Positions 48,383 through 57,137 of a DNA stretch of 64,000 bases are shown here, piece after piece. A program made the position numbers and the translations under genes. The DNA lies in assembly GCA_019638615.1 (NCBI GenBank), contig JAHBTL010000011.1, positions 62,001 to 126,000 on the forward strand. The letters are read 5' to 3'. Position 1 is the stretch's first letter; each line of letters starts with the position of its first letter. The stretch comes from Chitinophagaceae bacterium (lineage in GTDB: Bacteria > Bacteroidota > Bacteroidia > Chitinophagales > Chitinophagaceae). The notes beneath the pieces were generated by a model, which had not been told where the DNA came from, searched no databases, and saw only the letters and a program-made list of their open reading frames with translations.

Positions 48383-49036
48383 TTGTCATTGCCGGGAGAA
48401 AATAACCAGGATGATTTTTTGCTGATGCAGCGGTTGCGACAAAATGATGCCGCGGCATTCATTGAATTGTATAACAGGTATCATGTAAAAATGTATAACT
48501 GGCTGATACGCTTTGTAAAGCTGCCGGACCAGGCTGAGGATATTATCCAGGAAACCTTTTTAAAGATTTGGGAGATACGGCATCGCCTTCAGCCACAGCA
48601 GTCCTTTCCTGCCTACCTGTATCGCATAAGCCGTAATAAGGCCCTTAAGCTGCTGAAAAAAATTTCAAGGGATGAAAAACTGCGCAGCAGGGTATTGCTC
48701 CTGTCTGCTGTTGAGATCAACGACCCCGAGAAAAGCTTTCAATGGCAGCAATACCAGCAGTTGCTGGACAATGCGATCAACCGGTTACCAGCTCAAAGGC
48801 AAAAAGTGTTTAAGCTGTGCCGGCACAACAATAAAACCTACGATGAAGTAGCACAAGAGCTTGGTATTTCAAGGAACACCGTAAAGGAGCACATGATCAA
48901 AGCGTTACAGGATATCAGGCAGCAATTTTGCAGGTATGGAGAGGTTACCCTTATGATGGTGTTTTGCAGTGTCATTACTTTTTATGTGTTTGGAGGTAAC
49001 TTCCTGCATCCATTACCGGGATCAGGGCATTTTTAA
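48383..49036 (+). CDS. ECF RNA polymerase sigma factor
   Basis: The protein has 217 residues if it starts at the TTG at 48383; no in-frame ATG lies near, and the next candidate Met (residue 15) would remove part of region 2. Region 2 includes FIELYNRYHVKMYNWLIRF and AEDIIQETFLKIWEI. Region 4 has RLPAQRQKVFKLCRHNNKTYDEVAQELGIS in consecutive parts, with helix-turn-helix TYDEVAQELGISRNTVKEHM. The hydrophobic C-terminal tail (MVFCSVITFYVFGGNFL) is as in the first sigma factor. It would be expected to pair with the FecR gene at 50241, but a toxin-antitoxin pair and a repeat block lie between them. Its last 62 bases overlap the 3' end of the opposite-strand PIN toxin gene. Confidence 0.9.
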   Translation: MSLPGENNQDDFLLMQRLRQNDAAAFIELYNRYHVKMYNWLIRFVKLPDQAEDIIQETFLKIWEIRHRLQPQQSFPAYLYRISRNKALKLLKKISRDEKLRSRVLLLSAVEINDPEKSFQWQQYQQLLDNAINRLPAQRQKVFKLCRHNNKTYDEVAQELGISRNTVKEHMIKALQDIRQQFCRYGEVTLMMVFCSVITFYVFGGNFLHPLPGSGHF

Positions 49037-49391
49037 AATCTTTTTCATTTCGCGTAATGATCACATCACAGTTTGCAGCGATGGCGCTGAAATACTGCAT
49101 GGCATCTTCAAAGTCTTTAAAACCGGATAGGATTGCCTTCTCAATTACTTCATCATCCATAATTGACATGCTGCAAATCAGTTTGAATTTCCGGATCTTT
49201 TCAAGGGCAACTTTAGCATTTTCATATTTTGAGAGCAGGTAATAAGCATTTGCGATCGAAGTCGGAGAAGTATAGACCTTTATTTTCTTTTTGTCTGCTA
49301 ATGTCAAAATTTTTGCTGCAGGTTCATAAACGTTTTCTCTTTCTCCCAAAAAATCAATAATGATATTTGTGTCTAAAAAAATTCGCTCCAT
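48975..49391 (-). CDS. PIN-domain toxin (VapC-like ribonuclease)
   Basis: The protein has 138 residues. PIN-domain acidic residues are visible: Asp7 in FLDTNIIIDF, Glu95/Asp96 in FKDFEDAMQY, and Asp109 in NCDVIITRNEKDF. Such proteins are Mg-dependent RNases that act as toxins. The antitoxin gene ends one base before this start (TGA-T-ATG), a typical coupling. The 3' end overlaps the convergent sigma gene by 62 bp. Confidence 0.88.
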   Translation of the reverse strand: MERIFLDTNIIIDFLGERENVYEPAAKILTLADKKKIKVYTSPTSIANAYYLLSKYENAKVALEKIRKFKLICSMSIMDDEVIEKAILSGFKDFEDAMQYFSAIAANCDVIITRNEKDFKNALIPVMDAGSYLQTHKK

Positions 49392-49392
49392 A

Positions 49393-49647
49393 TCATTGAT
49401 ACTTTTTGTTTAGAAAGTCAAGATATTCCTGTCTTGCCTTTCTATCATCTATATTTGCAGGAATACTTTTTCCACTTGAAATACTTTTTACAAAAGGTGA
49501 GATTTCAAAGTCATCATTTGGGTCGCGTGTTAACGAATCAAGATAATTTTCAATTAATCTTGATAAGCTCGTTTTTTTATTGGAAGCGTAGCGCTTGGCA
49601 CGTTCAATCACAGTTTCGTTCAGCTTTAATGTCAGTTTATTGTCCAT
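49393..49647 (-). CDS. DUF6364-type antitoxin partner of the PIN toxin
   Basis: The protein has 84 residues from the ATG at 49647, where the ribbon-helix-helix-like domain starts (MDNKLTLKLNETVIERAKRY). A longer frame upstream consists of hairpin-repeat translation and is rejected. The helix KKTSLSRLIENYLDSL is the family's dimer helix; the C-terminal tail should wrap around the toxin. A promoter with both -33 and -7 boxes lies just upstream (49669-49699). The antitoxin precedes the toxin by one base. Confidence 0.87.
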   Translation of the reverse strand: MDNKLTLKLNETVIERAKRYASNKKTSLSRLIENYLDSLTRDPNDDFEISPFVKSISSGKSIPANIDDRKARQEYLDFLNKKYQ

Positions 49648-49668
49648 ATCACATCTGTTTAGTACGGA

Positions 49669-49699
49669 CAAATATATAAAATTTATACGTATAATCAAA
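49669..49699 (-). promoter_or_regulatory. Promoter of the toxin-antitoxin operon
   Basis: On the minus strand TTTG (49699-49696), a 19-base spacer, and TATATTTG (49676-49669) match the Bacteroidota consensus TTTG-N19-TAnnTTTG. The start codon is 21 bp downstream, leaving a very short leader. Confidence 0.65.
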
Positions 49700-49742
49700 A
49701 CAAATTTGTAATTTTCAGGCTTTTCACCCCCCACTTGCCATT

Positions 49743-49854
49743 CAACCCTTTCAGGGTTGTTTCCTCTGTTGCCTTTTATCCCCCAACTTTGTTGGGGGCT
49801 ATTCACATGTAAGCCCTTCGGGCTTGTAGGCACAACCTGAAACCTTAAAAGGTT
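49743..49854. repeat. Chain of four hairpins
   Basis: Four short palindromic hairpins follow each other at 15-25 bp spacing: CAACCCTTTCAGGGTTG (49743-49759), CCCCCAACTTTGTTGGGGG (49780-49798), AAGCCCTTCGGGCTT (49811-49825) and AACCTTAAAAGGTT (49841-49854). They resemble dispersed intergenic hairpin families of Bacteroidota. Confidence 0.65.
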
Positions 49855-49879
49855 TTAGTTTTGGGTTCCAGATTTGAAG

Positions 49880-50200
49880 TTGAATGAACAAATAATAAAC
49901 CATAAACCTGGACCTGCAACCTGTAACTTGCAACCCGAAACCACACAAGGGTATAAGGTGAAAGGCATAAGGAATAGGGCTTTCAGTGATTTTCATTACC
50001 CTTTCTCCATCCTTTTACAACCCGAGACCTCAAACTTCAAACCCGAAACCTGCAACTTGCAACCCGAAACTATAAACATGGAACCTGCAACCCTAACCCG
50101 CAACAGCCATCAAATCTCAGATTTCAAATCCCCCCGCACCTCCAAACTTCAAACTATAAACCCGAAACTTTTTTACTCCCCCACCCACCCTCCAGGCTCT
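49880..50200. repeat. Long degenerate word-repeat tract upstream of fecR
   Basis: About 300 bp made of variations of AACCTGCAACC, AACCCGAAACC, CAAACTTCAAAC and CCATAAACC. A frame crossing it (49874-50290) is repeat-coded and is rejected. The tract sits between the hairpin chain and the FecR start at 50241. Confidence 0.6.
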
Positions 50201-50240
50201 TTCAGGGCTTTAATTATAGTAAACAGGGCAATCCCAACGG

Positions 50241-51467
50241 ATGAAAAAGGACAGTACATATTACCGGGAGCTGATGCTCCGCTACCTTGATAACAGGTGC
50301 ACGCGGGAAGAAGCGGAGGAAATACTCGACTATATCGGCAAAGACGATTCCAACCGCCTGCTGCTTGAACAGCTGCAGGTCTCCTATAAAGCTTCCCTGC
50401 AGGAAGATGGTTTGCCTGAAGCTACCGGGTGGAGCGACCGGGTAAGAGCCGAGCTGCTGAAAAAAGCAGGTGCCGGCACTTCAGTTCCTTTTTATAAAAA
50501 ACGAACCTTCCATGCCGCTGCGGCAGTTATTTTACTATTGCTTTCTGCAAGTATATTTTTTTATGTCAGCAGCGGCCGGCAGGCAGCGCCTCCCGATACG
50601 GCGTCAGAAAGAAAAAATGACACCATCGTGCCGGGGGGAGACAGGGCTACACTGACGCTGGCGGATGGCTCTGTAATTGATTTAAATGAGACGGGGAACG
50701 GGGATGTAGCGCTTCAGGGGAATGTAAAAGTGATAAAAGCAGGAGGAAAAATAAATTATACTGCTTCCGATGCCGGCAGCAGCGCGGTGGTATATAATAC
50801 AATTACCACACCCCGTGGCGGACAATATGCCGTGGTATTGGCCGACGGCAGTAAAATATGGCTGAACGCGGCATCCTCGCTTCGGTTTCCTACATCCTTT
50901 AACGGCGCCGACAGGAGAGTGGAGCTGACAGGTGAAGGGTATTTTGAGATCGCCCGGAGCAAATCACCCGGTGGGAAAAAACAACCGTTTTATGTAACGA
51001 TCAATGCGGCGTCCGGCAACGGGGGCATTGTTGAAGTGCTGGGCACACATTTCAATATAATGGCCTACGATGAAGAAGGAGAGATCAATACCACCCTGCT
51101 GGAAGGAGCTGTAAAACTAAATATGCAGGGACAAAATGTGCAATTGCGGCCCGGGCAGCAGGCGCATGTAACAAAAGCAGGGCAACAAGTAGAAGTATTG
51201 GCGGATGTGGATATTGAAAGCGTGACGGCCTGGAAAAACGGCGAGTTCAGGTTCGACAATACGGATGTAAAAGCCATCATGAGGCAGATAGGGCGCTGGT
51301 ACGATATCAGCATTACGTACGATAAAAATGTTCCTGAAATAGGGCTTTCGGGAAAAATCAAGCGGGAAAACAATATAGAGCAGTTGCTGGAGATACTGGA
51401 AGCCACTCATAAAGTCCGCTTCAGGATAGAAGGGAAAAATGTATTTGTAACGCCTTACAAAAAATGA
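50241..51467 (+). CDS. FecR-family anti-sigma factor
   Basis: The protein has 408 residues. A short N-terminal cytoplasmic anti-sigma region (about 1-90) precedes a transmembrane helix (about 92-110, AAAAVILLLLSASIFFYVS). The FecR domain spans about 180-290 (GGQYAVVLADGSKIWLNAAS, FEVLGTHFNIMAY-like segment) and the C-terminal secretin-like DUF4974-type domain about 325-405 (IMRQIGRWYDISITYD, EQLLEILEATHKVRF). It lies 171 bp before the STN-containing SusC, which should signal to it. Its partner sigma gene is probably the one at 48383, 1.2 kb upstream. Confidence 0.93.
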   Translation: MKKDSTYYRELMLRYLDNRCTREEAEEILDYIGKDDSNRLLLEQLQVSYKASLQEDGLPEATGWSDRVRAELLKKAGAGTSVPFYKKRTFHAAAAVILLLLSASIFFYVSSGRQAAPPDTASERKNDTIVPGGDRATLTLADGSVIDLNETGNGDVALQGNVKVIKAGGKINYTASDAGSSAVVYNTITTPRGGQYAVVLADGSKIWLNAASSLRFPTSFNGADRRVELTGEGYFEIARSKSPGGKKQPFYVTINAASGNGGIVEVLGTHFNIMAYDEEGEINTTLLEGAVKLNMQGQNVQLRPGQQAHVTKAGQQVEVLADVDIESVTAWKNGEFRFDNTDVKAIMRQIGRWYDISITYDKNVPEIGLSGKIKRENNIEQLLEILEATHKVRFRIEGKNVFVTPYKK

Positions 51468-51638
51468 TAAACGCTTTCATTGCTTAACCAAAACTGTAAT
51501 TGACATGAAAAAGAAGTAATGTACCAGGAAGCCTGAAGCAAAACCGGAAATGCGGTCAACATTCCCGGCGATTGATCGGGCTGTTCAAAAAATTCAAACT
51601 GTGAGACTTAAATTTTTTAACCCAAACATTCCAAATTT

Positions 51639-54600
51639 ATGGATTCAAGACCGTTTTACCAAGCGCTCCGATGCTATGGTAAGCCTTTTACTCAAAAGCT
51701 GTTGATTATGAAACTGACTGCAGTTTTAATCCTCGCATTCACGCTTAATCTTAATGCAAAATCTTTTTCACAGAAAGTAAGCATTGCCGAAAAGAACATT
51801 TCCCTGGTAAAAGTATTCAGGCTGATGGAAAAGCAAACCGGCTACGCTTTTTTCTATGAAAAAAAGATAGTACAAAAAGCCGACCCCGTTTCGCTCAACG
51901 TACAAAATATGGAGTTGACCGAGGCATTGAAGATCTGTTTTAAGGAGCAGCCGCTCGTATATGAAATAAAATACAACACCGTTATCGTCAGGGAAAAGGA
52001 AATACAGCCTGCCCCTTCCGTACAAGGTGAGGTTACGCTGCCTCCGCCCCCCATCACCATACAGGGAAACGTAAAAGATGAAGCGGGTAATCCCCTGGCA
52101 GGAGCTTCCATAAAGTTGAAGGGCACGGAGAGAGGTACCACAACGGATGGCAATGGCAACTTTACCCTTCAGCTACCCGATGCAGCGGGAACATTAACGA
52201 TTTCCTATGTGGGACATGAAACGGTTGAGATACCGGTTTCAAAAGAAACTTTCCTGCGTATCGTTTTAAAACCGGCAGTTACAAGCTCGCAGGAGATAGT
52301 GGTGACCGCATTGGGCATTAAACGGGATAAAAAGGCGCTGACTTTCGCCACCGGCGAATTGAAAGGAGAAGATTTTGCCAATTCAAAAGAAACCAACCTC
52401 GGTTCTGCGCTTTCCGCAAAGGTGGCCGGCGTTCAGGTAACGGCTTCCGCGGCCGGCATGTCCGGCGCTTCCCGTGTTATCATACGCGGCAACTCTTCGC
52501 TTTCGGGCAACTCGCAGCCCCTGTATGTAATTGATGGCGTACCTATTGATAACTCAAACAGGAGAAGCCTCGGCTCACAGACTTTTGCCACCGGTGTAGA
52601 TGGCGGGGACGGTATATCCAACATCAATCCTAATGATATTGAATCAGTAACCGTGCTGAAAGGGCCTAATGGCGCCGCGCTTTACGGGCAGTTGGGCGCC
52701 AACGGGGTAGTGATCATTACTACCAAATCGGGCGCGCGTAACCGTAAGACTAATATCAGCTACGACGGTAGCTATTCCTCGGGCAATGCGCTGGTACAGC
52801 CGGATTATCAAAATGTATACGGGCAAGGCTTTAATGGGCAGTTTACATTTTACAGGCAGGCAGATGGCACCGTAGTGCCGTATGATCCTGCTTTAACCGG
52901 AGGTATACCCAAGATGAGTGGCGGCAGGAACCCAACCAGTCGCGGAAGTTGGGGACCCAAAATGAATGGGCAGCTTATAGAAGATATGTGGGGAGATACC
53001 ACAGCCTATTTACCGATAGAAAACCCGTATACCGCGTTTTTTCAACCCGAAAAAATGCTGATGAATACACTGAGCGTTGATGGCGGCGGAGAAAAGACAA
53101 CTTATTATGCCTCTATCTCCAACCTGAACAACGATGGTTTTCAGCCAACCAATACACTTAAAAGAAATTCCGCGACCGTAAAAATTTCAACAGACATCGC
53201 TAAAGGGTTGAACCTGGATGTGAAAGCCAATTATATCCGGCAGGATGTGGTAAACCGGCCGCACCTGGGCGATGACGGGCAGAACCCGGTATATCGTTTC
53301 CTGTATATCCCCAGGAGCCTAAGTATGGATGGGCTCAGGAGGTATGAGTATACCGCCAAAGACATACAAAGAACCCGGGATATCGGGGGCGCAGCGTTCT
53401 TTGTAGGCGGAGAAAAAATATTTGAAAGCAATTCTGTAACATCCAACCCTTTCTGGACGATCAACAACAGTCATAATGAAGACCAGCGCGACCGCCTGAT
53501 CGCTTATGCCAAACTGAGCTACCAACTGGCAAAGGGCATTTCTGTACAGGGCCGCTATGGAACTGATTTTTACTACGAACGCCAGTATGGCTGGGATGCA
53601 GTTGGTACAAGGATACAGCAAACAGGAAGGGTTTTTGAAAACAATGTGTATAATAAAGTCGAAAACGCTGATGTGCTGATCACTGCTTCGCGGGATATAG
53701 GGGAGTTCTCCTATTTTGTGAACCTCGGGGCCAACCATCAGAAAAACCGTTATCGCCTTACCGGTAATACCGGTACCCAGTTAAGCATTCCTAAGTTATA
53801 TGCTATTGGAAAAACGCTTTTGAACACACCCAGTCTGGAGGTTTCCGAATATGATATTAACTCCGTGTATGGCGCTGCCAACTTCGGATACAAGAATATA
53901 TACTTCATTGATGTTACCGCAAGGAATGACTGGTCTTCTACATTGCCTGTTAAGAACAACTCGTTCTTCTACCCCTCGGTTGGGGCAAGCGTAATACTTA
54001 CAGACGCGTTCAATATCAATAGCTCTTTCCTGGATTATGCCAAGATACGCGGCTCCTGGGCGCAGGCAGGCCGGTCCGGCGACCCTTATAATACTGTAGG
54101 TTATTTCGGGTTGAATGCAAATACATTCCAGAACCAGCCGCTTGCCGGTTATACAGATGTAATTACGGATCCTAACCTGAAAAATGAATTGAAAACATCT
54201 TACGAAGTAGGTGCGGAATTAAGGTTTTTGAAAAACAGATTATTGATAGACTTCACTTACTATTATTCAATCACCAGCAACCAGATATTACCGATCACCA
54301 TTGCACAGTCTACAGGATACAGCACCAAGCTCACCAATTCCGGGCGTATCCAGAACAAAGGAGTTGAGCTGCTGATCTCCGGTACGCCTGTTAAGCTCGC
54401 CAATGGATTTAAGTGGGAATCGAGCTTCAATTTTGCGGCTAACCGCAACAAGGTGCTGGAGCTTATAGAAGGGGTTTCGGAATTTACCGTGGGTTCAGAC
54501 AGGAATATCCGCATAACGGCTGTGCCGGGAAAACCATTTGGCGTGCTCAATGCAGCAGACTATGCCTATGCCCGTGACGATAAAGGCAACAAGCTGATTG

Positions 54601-55223
54601 ACGACAATGGGCTACCGGTCGTAAAATCAATCTCTACCCTTGAAATAGGAAATGCAAATCCAAAATGGACAGGCGGCTTTGCCAATAATTTTTCTTACAA
54701 AGGATTTTCGCTCAGCACGCTTATTGATATGCGCCGCGGAGGTATGATCTTCTCTCAGGGAAGGGTGCAGGAAGCGGCTTACGGCACTTCGAAGCGAACA
54801 TTGGAAGGAAGAGAAGGAGGACTGCTGGTGGATGGTGTTAAAGCCAGGCTGGAAAATGGTGTTTGGGTAGCTACAAGTGAAAAGAATACAGTAACAACCA
54901 CAGCCCAGGCTTACTGGAACCGGGTTGCCCCCGACAAGGGATTTGCCGTGGCAGAAGAATTCATCTATGATGCCAGCTATACCGCCATCCGCGAAATACG
55001 CCTGGCTTACCAGTTGCCTGCCAAATGGTTTGCCGGTACCAAAGTGCTTTCAGGAGCATCCATGGCTGTTTACGGAAGAAATCTCGGCTACCTCGAACGT
55101 CATACCGATGGGTTTTCACCGGAAAATGCTTCAGTGAATGTGAATAGCGGAACACTTGGAATGGAAGGACATTCTCTCCCGATGATGAGAACATTTGGCA
55201 TTGATGTGAATGTAAGATTTTAG
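51639..55223 (+). CDS. SusC/RagA-family TonB-dependent transporter with STN signalling domain
   Basis: The protein has 1194 residues from the ATG at 51639. A signal peptide (about 20-45, LTAVLILAFTLNLNAKSFS) is followed by an STN domain (about 50-120, VSIAEKNISLVKVFRLMEKQ), a carboxypeptidase-like sandwich (about 138-220), a TonB-box region (EIVVTALGIKRDKK), and a plug with LYVIDGVPIDNSN and GAALYGQLGANGVVIITTKSG. A 22-strand barrel ends FGIDVNVRF. The STN domain should contact the FecR protein encoded just upstream, coupling substrate uptake to sigma activation. The SusD-like partner begins 54 bp downstream. Confidence 0.95.
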   Translation: MDSRPFYQALRCYGKPFTQKLLIMKLTAVLILAFTLNLNAKSFSQKVSIAEKNISLVKVFRLMEKQTGYAFFYEKKIVQKADPVSLNVQNMELTEALKICFKEQPLVYEIKYNTVIVREKEIQPAPSVQGEVTLPPPPITIQGNVKDEAGNPLAGASIKLKGTERGTTTDGNGNFTLQLPDAAGTLTISYVGHETVEIPVSKETFLRIVLKPAVTSSQEIVVTALGIKRDKKALTFATGELKGEDFANSKETNLGSALSAKVAGVQVTASAAGMSGASRVIIRGNSSLSGNSQPLYVIDGVPIDNSNRRSLGSQTFATGVDGGDGISNINPNDIESVTVLKGPNGAALYGQLGANGVVIITTKSGARNRKTNISYDGSYSSGNALVQPDYQNVYGQGFNGQFTFYRQADGTVVPYDPALTGGIPKMSGGRNPTSRGSWGPKMNGQLIEDMWGDTTAYLPIENPYTAFFQPEKMLMNTLSVDGGGEKTTYYASISNLNNDGFQPTNTLKRNSATVKISTDIAKGLNLDVKANYIRQDVVNRPHLGDDGQNPVYRFLYIPRSLSMDGLRRYEYTAKDIQRTRDIGGAAFFVGGEKIFESNSVTSNPFWTINNSHNEDQRDRLIAYAKLSYQLAKGISVQGRYGTDFYYERQYGWDAVGTRIQQTGRVFENNVYNKVENADVLITASRDIGEFSYFVNLGANHQKNRYRLTGNTGTQLSIPKLYAIGKTLLNTPSLEVSEYDINSVYGAANFGYKNIYFIDVTARNDWSSTLPVKNNSFFYPSVGASVILTDAFNINSSFLDYAKIRGSWAQAGRSGDPYNTVGYFGLNANTFQNQPLAGYTDVITDPNLKNELKTSYEVGAELRFLKNRLLIDFTYYYSITSNQILPITIAQSTGYSTKLTNSGRIQNKGVELLISGTPVKLANGFKWESSFNFAANRNKVLELIEGVSEFTVGSDRNIRITAVPGKPFGVLNAADYAYARDDKGNKLIDDNGLPVVKSISTLEIGNANPKWTGGFANNFSYKGFSLSTLIDMRRGGMIFSQGRVQEAAYGTSKRTLEGREGGLLVDGVKARLENGVWVATSEKNTVTTTAQAYWNRVAPDKGFAVAEEFIYDASYTAIREIRLAYQLPAKWFAGTKVLSGASMAVYGRNLGYLERHTDGFSPENASVNVNSGTLGMEGHSLPMMRTFGIDVNVRF

Positions 55224-55277
55224 AAAGGAATATAACAAAAGGCATTTGCCGATATCTAAAACATAATGTTATTACAT

Positions 55278-56783
55278 ATGAAACTATATAGAAACCTGCG
55301 CGTAAGCGCTGCTATGCTGGGCGCTGTCGCCTTGTTGACCGCCTGTACAAAAGGTTTTGAAGAATTAAATATTTCTCCAACGCAACCTGCTTCAGTTCCA
55401 CCTGAATACATTCTTTCAAATGTGCAGCTGAGCGGGTACCTCACCGAAGGTGCCAACTGGTGGCAGGTAGGATCGTGGGTAGAACAATGGGCCAGCGGAA
55501 ACCTTTCAGCGCCATCTCAATACCTGGAAGACCGCGACATATATGAAACCCGGAACTGGGCTGCTCATTACGGGTATATCCACAACCTGTCGCAGATACG
55601 GAACCGTTTGCTGAAGGGACAGGAAGAAACCGAAGCGGGTAAAACCAAGCTGGCTATTGCAAAGATCAATGAATTGTATATATGGCAACGGATGACTGAT
55701 TTCTGGGGAGATATTCCTTATTCCGAAACCGGGTTACCCGAGTCGGATCTCGTGCTAACGCCGAAATACGATACCCAGCAGGACATCTATAAATCCATGC
55801 TTTCTGAGCTGGACCTGGCGATGAGCCGGCTGAGCGCCTCAGATTTGTCGTATGGCAACGCCGACCTGGTATACAAAGGAAATGTAAATGCCTGGAGGAA
55901 ATTCGGGAATATGTTAAAGTTACGGATGGGCTTCAGGTTGCGCTATGCAGATCCCGCGCTGTCGCGCAAAACAGTGGAAGAAGCGCTTGCCGGGCCTATA
56001 TTTGAAAGCAATGCCGACAACGCAAAAATGCCTACCAATCCGCAGGACGGATTTGCTTTAGGCTATCACCCCGTAATAGGCGGCTATAACGGGAGCAAGG
56101 AACTGAACCAGCTGGCAGCTCCTTTTATTGATATGCTGCTTGCTAAAAATGATCCGAGACTTCCCAAAATTGCAGAGCCTACCGAAAATTCGAAAAAAGC
56201 CGGTAATCCTCTCTACCGCGGACTTGGAGTGGCACTCGGCCAAAACGTGATCATTAACAGGGATGATTATTCATACGGCACCATTTCCATATACAATGAC
56301 AGGAAGTTTACCTTCCCGTATTTATTTATGGCCTATTCCGACCTGTGCTTTTATAAAGCGGAAGCAGCATTGCTGGGCTGGGCAGGACTTACTCCGGGTG
56401 ATGCTGAAACATTTTACCAGGAAGGGATAAGGACTGCTATGAAAGTGGATCCCTATAACATACCTGATGCGGACATTGCTACTTACATCGGCAACGAAGG
56501 AACACTTTCAGGAACCGAAGAAGAGCAACTCGAACAGATCATGGATCAGAAATGGATCAGCCTGTTCATGCGGCATTATGAAGCGTATGCCGAATGGCGG
56601 CGCACCGGCTATCCTACACTGGTTCCCGGACCCAGCCAGGGAGTTACCAATGGTACAATACCACGCAGGGGCGTTTACTCCGGCACTGAGCGTTTCCGCA
56701 ACCCGGATGAGTACAATGCCGCCGCTGCACGCATGTCAAACGGCGACAGCTATTTGAGCAAAGTATGGTGGGATAAAAAATAA
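55278..56783 (+). CDS. SusD/RagB-family nutrient-binding outer membrane lipoprotein (SusD-like 2 type)
   Basis: The protein has 501 residues from the ATG at 55278, which starts the lipoprotein signal with lipobox LLTAC. An ATG 12 bases upstream is in frame but weaker. Features of this subfamily are FEELNISPTQP at the N-terminus, ELYIWQRMTDFWGDIPYSE-like segments and the C-terminal QKWISLFMRHYEAYAEWRRTG motif. It caps the SusC barrel encoded 54 bp upstream and binds the ligand, probably an oligosaccharide or peptide. No enzymes of the degradative locus are linked to it. Confidence 0.94.
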   Translation: MKLYRNLRVSAAMLGAVALLTACTKGFEELNISPTQPASVPPEYILSNVQLSGYLTEGANWWQVGSWVEQWASGNLSAPSQYLEDRDIYETRNWAAHYGYIHNLSQIRNRLLKGQEETEAGKTKLAIAKINELYIWQRMTDFWGDIPYSETGLPESDLVLTPKYDTQQDIYKSMLSELDLAMSRLSASDLSYGNADLVYKGNVNAWRKFGNMLKLRMGFRLRYADPALSRKTVEEALAGPIFESNADNAKMPTNPQDGFALGYHPVIGGYNGSKELNQLAAPFIDMLLAKNDPRLPKIAEPTENSKKAGNPLYRGLGVALGQNVIINRDDYSYGTISIYNDRKFTFPYLFMAYSDLCFYKAEAALLGWAGLTPGDAETFYQEGIRTAMKVDPYNIPDADIATYIGNEGTLSGTEEEQLEQIMDQKWISLFMRHYEAYAEWRRTGYPTLVPGPSQGVTNGTIPRRGVYSGTERFRNPDEYNAAAARMSNGDSYLSKVWWDKK

Positions 56784-57137
56784 AGCCGGACGATTAACAC
56801 CCGCTACAGCGGGGAAATTATATACGGCAGGGGGCTGACCCAAAAGGTCGCTGAACGTCATTGCGAGTAACCGATTAGAGGAACTAAAGCGCTTTGAAGA
56901 TGACATTGAGAGCAGGGTCTTAAAATTGCTAAAAGCGGTAATTTATGGCAGCGTAGCAGTTTGCTCCGTTAGTGATTTGTACCAGACTGCGAGTTTTGCG
57001 TCAAAGAAAAGCATAGCACTTTTTGGTGATGCTTCTTTTAACCAGAAAGAAGTATTCCCGTATGGCAGCCAGCCTTTTAATACCAGCGTTCTTTGAGCCA
57101 TAAATTACCTTGTTGGTGGGCATTAATAAGTAAAATT
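56784..57137. other. Intergenic region: left end of the IS110-carrying element and possible guide RNA region
   Basis: The left terminal repeat lies at 56831-56849, followed by a short stretch shared with the other element ends (to about 56880). The 250 bases up to the transposase start at 57138 are non-coding. In IS110-type elements this position encodes a bridge RNA, but no structure has been checked here. Nothing else is seen in the region. Confidence 0.4.

Noticed and set aside
49648-49833. N-terminal extension of the antitoxin
   Set aside because: The extra 62 codons cover the hairpin chain and promoter; the domain starts at the ATG at 49647.
49743-49854. CRISPR array
   Set aside because: The hairpins differ in sequence and spacing and have no repeated unit with unique spacers.
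49874-50290. 138-codon plus-strand frame before fecR
   Set aside because: It translates the word-repeat tract (many NLQPET-like units) and overlaps the real fecR start.
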